A stretch of DNA of 26,485 nucleotides from positions 1 through 26,485 of the forward strand of contig JNEM01011706.1 of NCBI GenBank assembly GCA_000697335.1, read 5' to 3'. Positions 21,660 to 26,485 of the stretch are shown here, piece by piece. The notes below the pieces were generated by a model, which was given only the letters and a program-made list of their open reading frames with translations, was not told where the DNA came from and ran no database searches. The first letter of the stretch is position 1, and every line of letters begins with the position of its first letter. The DNA comes from Conidiobolus incongruus B7586. Taxonomy: Eukaryota; Entomophthoromycota; Entomophthoromycetes; Entomophthorales; Conidiobolaceae. Position numbers and translations under genes: made by a program.

Positions 21660-23700
21660 TTTGCTATAATATCTTAATAATAAGTAAGTTTTAAAACATA
21701 TAGTACCAATATATTAAAGAGCAAGATTAATAAATAATTTACTAAATTATATTATAATTACTTTTCTAGCAATTATATTAATTTATAAAACTCATTATAA
21801 AGCCTAATAATTAATATTAAAAACAATTTATAAATTAAGTTTTATATAGTTATAAAAATAAAATAAAATAATTTTAATTATATTTTGAATTCACAATAGT
21901 TTTGAAATAAATCATTATTTTATAATAATTTTATATAGATCTTAAATTTTCTTTATATACTCTTTTTTATAATGAATAGTTGAGTATTATTTATTAAAAT
22001 CTAAATTTCTTTATATAAGGTTATATTTTTTAATAATTATACAGATTAAAAAATTATATATATAATTATTTAAAAGATATAAACTAAACTTTATTTTACT
22101 TATTATTAAATAAAATTATTATCAACAAAATAATTAATTTTAATTAAATATTGATTTTGAATATATTTTGAAATGATTTATTTTTTAATATAAAATATAT
22201 AAAATCAAAATATAATAATATTATAAATAAAGGTTATTTTTATAAATATAATAGATATTGAAATAAAAAAAATAAAACAAATAAAAATAAAGATATAATA
22301 AAATATTTTTATAATAAGTTATAATATTAATAAACAGAGTTAATTTAAGTTTTATAAATAAATAAATCAATATAAATATATTAGAATATATATTATAAAA
22401 TATCAATAAAATATGATTTTTATAGATATATCTTAATCTTAGAAAAAGTTATTAAAATAAAAAAATTACAAGAATTAAAAGGAAAAAAGATTATATTTTT
22501 TAGTTAAATTAATAATATTTTTTCAGTTATTGGCTAAAATGGATTTAATTAGTTATTATATTATTTTACTATTAAGGATTTATTTATTTGATCTTATTTA
22601 AGAAATTATGAGAATTTGATATTAATATAATAAAAGAAGTTATATTTCTCTGGTATGGCTTTTTTGTTGGTTTTTCTAAGAAAAAAAATAAAAGAGGTAA
22701 TTCCTTATAAATTCATATAAGTATATCATCTAACTAATTTATTCTGAAATTTATAAAACCAAATTTTATTTTGACTATAAATTATAGAAAAACAAGGAAA
22801 CTTAAAGATTAATATTATTTATAAGATTTTCCAACCAGGACTTGATTTAGAAAATCAATATTATTTATATATATAAAATAACTTTAGAAATATAAATTAC
22901 TTGATTAATTTAAAATCAAATTAACTTTTTAAAATTATATATATTAATACTAATAATTTGTTTTTTAACTATAAATATAAGTTTTTGATATTAAAATTAA
23001 TTTAAATTAATTAATTATTTTGAAAAAACCTACACTTAGAACTTAATATAAAATATTATTTTTCTATTAACTTTTAACTAATTAAATAGTTTATATAATT
23101 TTAATTAAATTAATTATATATATGAAAATATATTTAATCAATAAAAAATATTTCTTTATTCTTTTAATATATTTTTAACCTTAAAAATCATTATCTTTAT
23201 ACGAGTTAAGGCTATCATTATTAATAAATTTATTGGAATAATTAAAATATATCCCTTAATATATATATGTATATATAATAATTATTATAATAAAAGCTTG
23301 AATAAATATTTTATAGATTTATTATGTCATTTTTTATTTAATCCTTCATTTGCATTAAATTAATTGAAATCTTAATATATGTTATATTATTATATATTTA
23401 CTAATATTTTATATTAAGATTAATATTTTATTAAAATGTAAAAATTATTTCATTATTATGAGTATAATTTAAAAAGTATTTTTATATTTGCTAAAATTTA
23501 ATTTTAATAAATACAAAGCAATTTAAACTAATAATATAAAAAAATAATAAAATATCATTAAAATTTATATCAAGGAAATTTTAAAATTGACATATCATTA
23601 ATCTTTTTAAAAATATATCTAATTAAATTTATTCATTTATACAAAAATTGCCTATCTTTAATAATTTCTAGTAATAATATTGATTGAATAAAAACATGTT
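21660..23700. other. Extreme AT desert
   Basis: About 2 kb of nearly pure A+T. Several 60-base lines between 22021 and 22260 contain only four to six G or C bases. No open frame looks real; the 61-codon minus frame at 22221-22406 is an Ile/Tyr/Phe/Leu string. Composition changes fairly abruptly at both ends. It may be a neutral AT-biased spacer, or a structural element such as an origin or centromere-like region. An assembly join is also conceivable. Confidence 0.6.
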
Positions 23701-23718
23701 AAACTATATCATTCAATA

Positions 23719-24253
23719 ATGATTTTATTAATTATTAATTTAATCCATTTTCAAGTAAGTATCAAATGTTAAAGTCGTTTGAATAAAGAAAATGAATGAA
23801 TATTTTAAATAATCCAATGCTGGTAGAAGAGACTATTTTAATACTTTGTTTGATCAAAAACTTCAATAGTATCTGCTATTTGTGTCAGAATTATCGTGTC
23901 TTGGTCCTGGAGGCCCTTTTGACCCTCACAATTTGAATCACCCATTATCTCCAACAAATACCACTTGTAAAGTGATTAACAAATACACCCGATCTTCGGA
24001 ATAAAACATTCCAACAGACGTGTTATCCGATGACCAGGAAGACATATAAACACAACTATAAATATGTCGACCATAACCAAGTTCTCACGTCAGTCCTCTT
24101 CGTAGGGTACTGCACTATAATCAAGGTTATAAATTAAACTATCTCTTTTATATCATCTAACAGGAGCCATCCGGGGAGACGACTATTCTGGCTAAGCTTA
24201 TTATACAAATGATTTCCCAACCGGTTTCAATACTTTTCATGGTATTTTGGTAA
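23719..24253 (+). CDS. Candidate spliced gene for a small, possibly secreted protein
   Basis: ATG at 23719 opens 12 codons (MILLIINLIHFQ) to a consensus GTAAGT donor at 23755. An acceptor CAATAG ends at 23869, and exon 2 resumes in the same phase (YLLFVSELS, then CLGPGGPFDPHNLNH). The joined N-terminus looks like a signal peptide. From there models differ. Donor GTAAAG at 23967 to acceptor CAACAG at 24017 gives a 54-aa protein ending in DDQEDI. A GTGATT donor at 23972 to the same acceptor, then a 62-nt intron 24102-24163 (GTAGGG to CTAACAG), gives about 103 aa ending at 24253. Reading through intron 2 gives about 56 aa. No family is recognised. The G+C-rich exons, consistent phases, and an AATAAA at 24333-24338 support a gene. 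It faces the MOG1 gene tail to tail. The exon structure is unproven. Confidence 0.33.
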
Positions 24254-24332
24254 AATTCCTGAAACTGATATATATTAAATAGTAATATAATGGTATTCAA
24301 CTAAATTAACTAATAATTAAAATATGCACTCT

Positions 24333-24338
24333 AATAAA
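24333..24338 (+). terminator. Possible poly(A) signal for the 23719-24253 candidate
   Basis: AATAAA on the plus strand, about 80 bases after the stop of the longer gene model and before the convergent MOG1 gene. AT-rich context makes this weak. Confidence 0.25.
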
Positions 24339-24522
24339 CAATTTGAAATCAGCAAAATTTGAAATTTTTTATTTACCTTGCAATTTTTACAGGCCATATT
24401 TTAATTTATATAATTCAATTTTGATTCCTGCATCAAAATTTATCCACTTGTATTAATAAAAATAACTTTTTAAATTATTATTAATAAAATCAACTTCAAT
24501 ACAATTTGATATAGGTTGAGAA

Positions 24523-24528
24523 TTTATT
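24523..24528 (-). terminator. Polyadenylation signal of the MOG1 homologue
   Basis: AATAAA on the minus strand, nine bases beyond the TAA stop at 24538-24540. Orientation and distance fit, although the hexamer is frequent here. Confidence 0.4.
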
Positions 24529-24537
24529 CAAATGATA

Positions 24538-25250
24538 TTACTGAAATAAGCTCCAATCTTTGATATTTAAATTTTTGGCAAAAAAATATAATTGCTCTTT
24601 GATAGGGCTGAAATCGGTTGTATCATCGAGCTCAGAAGGAATTTGCCAAGTCACAAGTAGATCAGTAGTTACTTCAGGTAATCTGAATACAAGTAAATAG
24701 ATGTGTAATTTAGTTGGTGTCCATTCTTGTTTTCTTGGTTGAATAATTTGGGTACCGTGAATGTAGAAAGCTTGAATACTGTGACCACTATCAATGTAAC
24801 ATTAAGATATCATGCATAAATAAATCAATGTAATAATTAAGATTACTTGAAATGGGGTAATTCATTGGGATCAATATTAATTAATTCTTGGATATTTATA
24901 GACTCTTGATCAGCATCATTGTCATCAGCAATCTGATGAAAGTGAAATCTATTAATAGGAATTGATTCAATATAATTATTAAAGCTAAATAAATATGTAA
25001 AATGTAATTACTTTGGAATGTTTTCATCAGCTACACTGTTATCAGATTCGAGTAGTTCAATTATAATGCTTTGATTGGTTGGATTTTGATCAGCAAATAC
25101 TTCTTGATTATCCGGAACCTCTCTGACCAGACTAAAATCCAGAAATGGTGATTTATATTAATTAGATATGGGTTGTGATAATATTTACCTAATATCTAAA
25201 AAGTGGTCAGGTACAGGTGCTTCAATTGCTCCACCAAATAATTGCGTCAT
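24538..25250 (-). CDS. MOG1: Mog1 family Ran-binding protein, four exons
   Basis: Mog1 (RANGRF in animals) binds the GTPase Ran, promotes nucleotide release and supports nuclear protein import. Exons are 25250-25189, 25131-25012, 24948-24847 and 24787-24538. They total 534 nt, giving 177 aa plus TAA, close to the usual family length. The introns are 57, 63 and 59 nt, each GT...AG with GTAA donors and TAG acceptors; intron 1 has a CTAAT branch-like motif. Diagnostic residues: LFGGAI at 4-9 and VREVPDNQEVFAD at 23-35, the family's N-terminal signature, then SIIIELLE at 42-49 and FHFHQIADD at 62-70. In the last exon a hydrophobic LHIYLLVFRLPEVTTDLLVTWQ region matches the family's LxR...TD(L/V) strand pair. 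The start is fixed by the short family N-terminus before LFGGAI. No damage is visible. It is probably constitutive; no regulation can be read. Confidence 0.93.
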
Positions 25251-25680
25251 TTTGATTTTATAATTGAATTTTTGTGTATTTAAATTTTAATAATAATTAA
25301 GGTTTGATTTAATTTATGTTAATTTAATCATTAATATTATTTATGGGACTATTGACCCAAATTTTTCAAAATTAAGTTACATTTCTGTTCGCTTTACTAA
25401 TAAAAAAATTGTTCACACGCTTTATAAAAAATATTATCTATGATTAATTACCTGTTTATTCTGATAAATTAAAATATAATATTGAATATAATTTATTTAT
25501 TTCTATATATATTAGTGGATCAGTTATTTTATACTATCTTCATTTTTTTAATGACAATGTTTGAATAGTTGGACTTTAATAAAATAATTAAATAATTTTA
25601 ATATTTTAAAATCAAAATTAATCAAAAACATTAATATATGATTTATGAAAACTATTACACAAAATACTGTTAATACACTT
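25251..25680. other. Upstream flank of the MOG1 homologue
   Basis: AT-rich DNA preceding the MOG1 start. On the minus strand a consensus TATAAAG lies at about 25420-25426, about 170 bases upstream of the ATG, similar in spacing to the TATA-like box before paralogue B. No other gene is visible in this flank. Confidence 0.4.
25420..25426 (-). promoter_or_regulatory. Possible TATA box of the MOG1 homologue
   Basis: TATAAAG on the minus strand followed by GCGTG, a slightly G+C-richer stretch than its surroundings. The implied 5' leader would be about 140 bases. Confidence 0.25.
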
Positions 25681-25690
25681 TTTTAATATT

Positions 25691-25970
25691 AATAACTCTT
25701 TACTATATTTTTGGCAAGCTTCTAATACTTATAAAATAGTTTTCTATAATAAACTGAATTTGATGTTTTATATATTAATTTAATTCATTTAATGATATTT
25801 TTTTATTATTTTGTAATTTAAATAATGGGAATTTTTTGTGATTGAAAAAAAATAAACATTTTAGTATAAAATATATAAAAATAAATATAAAATATAAAAT
25901 TAATAGTTTCTTTTATTTCTAATAACATTTTGTTATATTTTTAGCAAAGTTCTAACACTTAAAAAATAGT
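25691..25970. repeat. Diverged direct repeat, two copies 230 bases apart
   Basis: 25691-25740 and 25921-25970 align without gaps, with 41 of 50 bases identical. Both hold TATATTTTT, GCAA, TTCTAA-ACTT and AAATAGT in the same order. Similarity seems to fade after the fiftieth base. The period is 230 bases, and I see no convincing third copy. This may be an old local duplication or two copies of an uncharacterised AT-rich repeat. Confidence 0.5.
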
Positions 25971-26485
25971 TTTTTTATTAAAGTTACAAATTTAATATTT
26001 TTCCAATTAATTATATTTTTTTATAAAGATATTTTTTCTTATAAGCTAGTTTTTTAATTACCTAAAAAAATTATAATCACATAAGTTATAATTTAAAGAA
26101 TATATTAGATATAATAGTTTTTTATAATAATTTTTAATTAGTAAGTTTTTTATAACTTTATATATTTTATAATTATTATAATAAATAATAGATTTTTTGA
26201 AGTTATATTAAAAATGCTAATTAAAAATAGTTTTATTTAAAATATAATATAAAATATACTATTAATTAATTTTCTTTTGAAAACTAAATAAGAATAGTAT
26301 ATACTATTATAATCTATTATAATAATTAATACTCACTTATTAATATAATATTTATTTAAAAAAATTTATAAAAGAGGTTAATTTAACTTAATTTAATACT
26401 TTAATATTTATTTTAATAAAGGATTATTTAAAAAGATTGAAGTTTTATCAATTAAAGTAATTTACTATAAAAGCTTTAATTTTTA
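25971..26485. other. AT-rich end of window
   Basis: Nearly pure A+T with frequent stops in all frames. No gene, RNA or repeat beyond simple AT tracts can be supported. Confidence 0.6.

Noticed and set aside
22221-22406. 61-codon minus-strand ORF
   Set aside because: Sits in the AT desert; the translation is almost only Ile, Tyr, Phe, Leu and Asn.

Overview
The window looks like AT-rich fungal nuclear DNA. Two proteins carry the core motifs of the fungal-specific transcription factor middle domain (Fungal_trans family). A third gene, split by three introns of 57-63 nt, encodes a Mog1-type Ran-binding protein. Short introns, very low G+C and wide intergenic spaces would suit an early-diverging lineage such as Entomophthoromycotina (Conidiobolus-like), but that placement is inference. 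No tRNA, 5S, CRISPR array, transposase, reverse transcriptase or LTR element was recognised.

Layout. 1-3481: AT-rich, no confident gene, one slightly richer island at about 2640-2960. 3482-5218 (-): transcription-factor-like protein A (578 aa). 5219-11542: a gene-free spacer of about 6.3 kb with a few simple repeats and a weak spliced-ORF candidate at 8486-8829. 11543-13300 (-): paralogue B (585 aa). 13301-19780: AT-rich, no confident gene. 19790-20110: a G-poor, strand-skewed island. 20560-20633: a compact structured-RNA-like element. 21660-23700: an extreme AT desert. 23719-24253 (+): a candidate spliced gene for a small, possibly secreted protein. 24538-25250 (-): complete four-exon MOG1 homologue. 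25251-26485: AT-rich flank containing a diverged direct repeat.

The three supported genes all lie on the minus strand. A and B form a dispersed tandem pair with the same start and an N-terminal block conserved without gaps (30 of the first 50 residues identical). Neither has the Zn2Cys6 DNA-binding cluster that usually precedes this domain, so they may act as non-DNA-binding regulators or bind DNA in another way. Mog1 works on Ran GTPase and nuclear transport; nothing ties it functionally to A and B. The strongest leads are the cluster-less paralogue pair, the 20560-20633 RNA-like element and the candidate gene convergent with MOG1.
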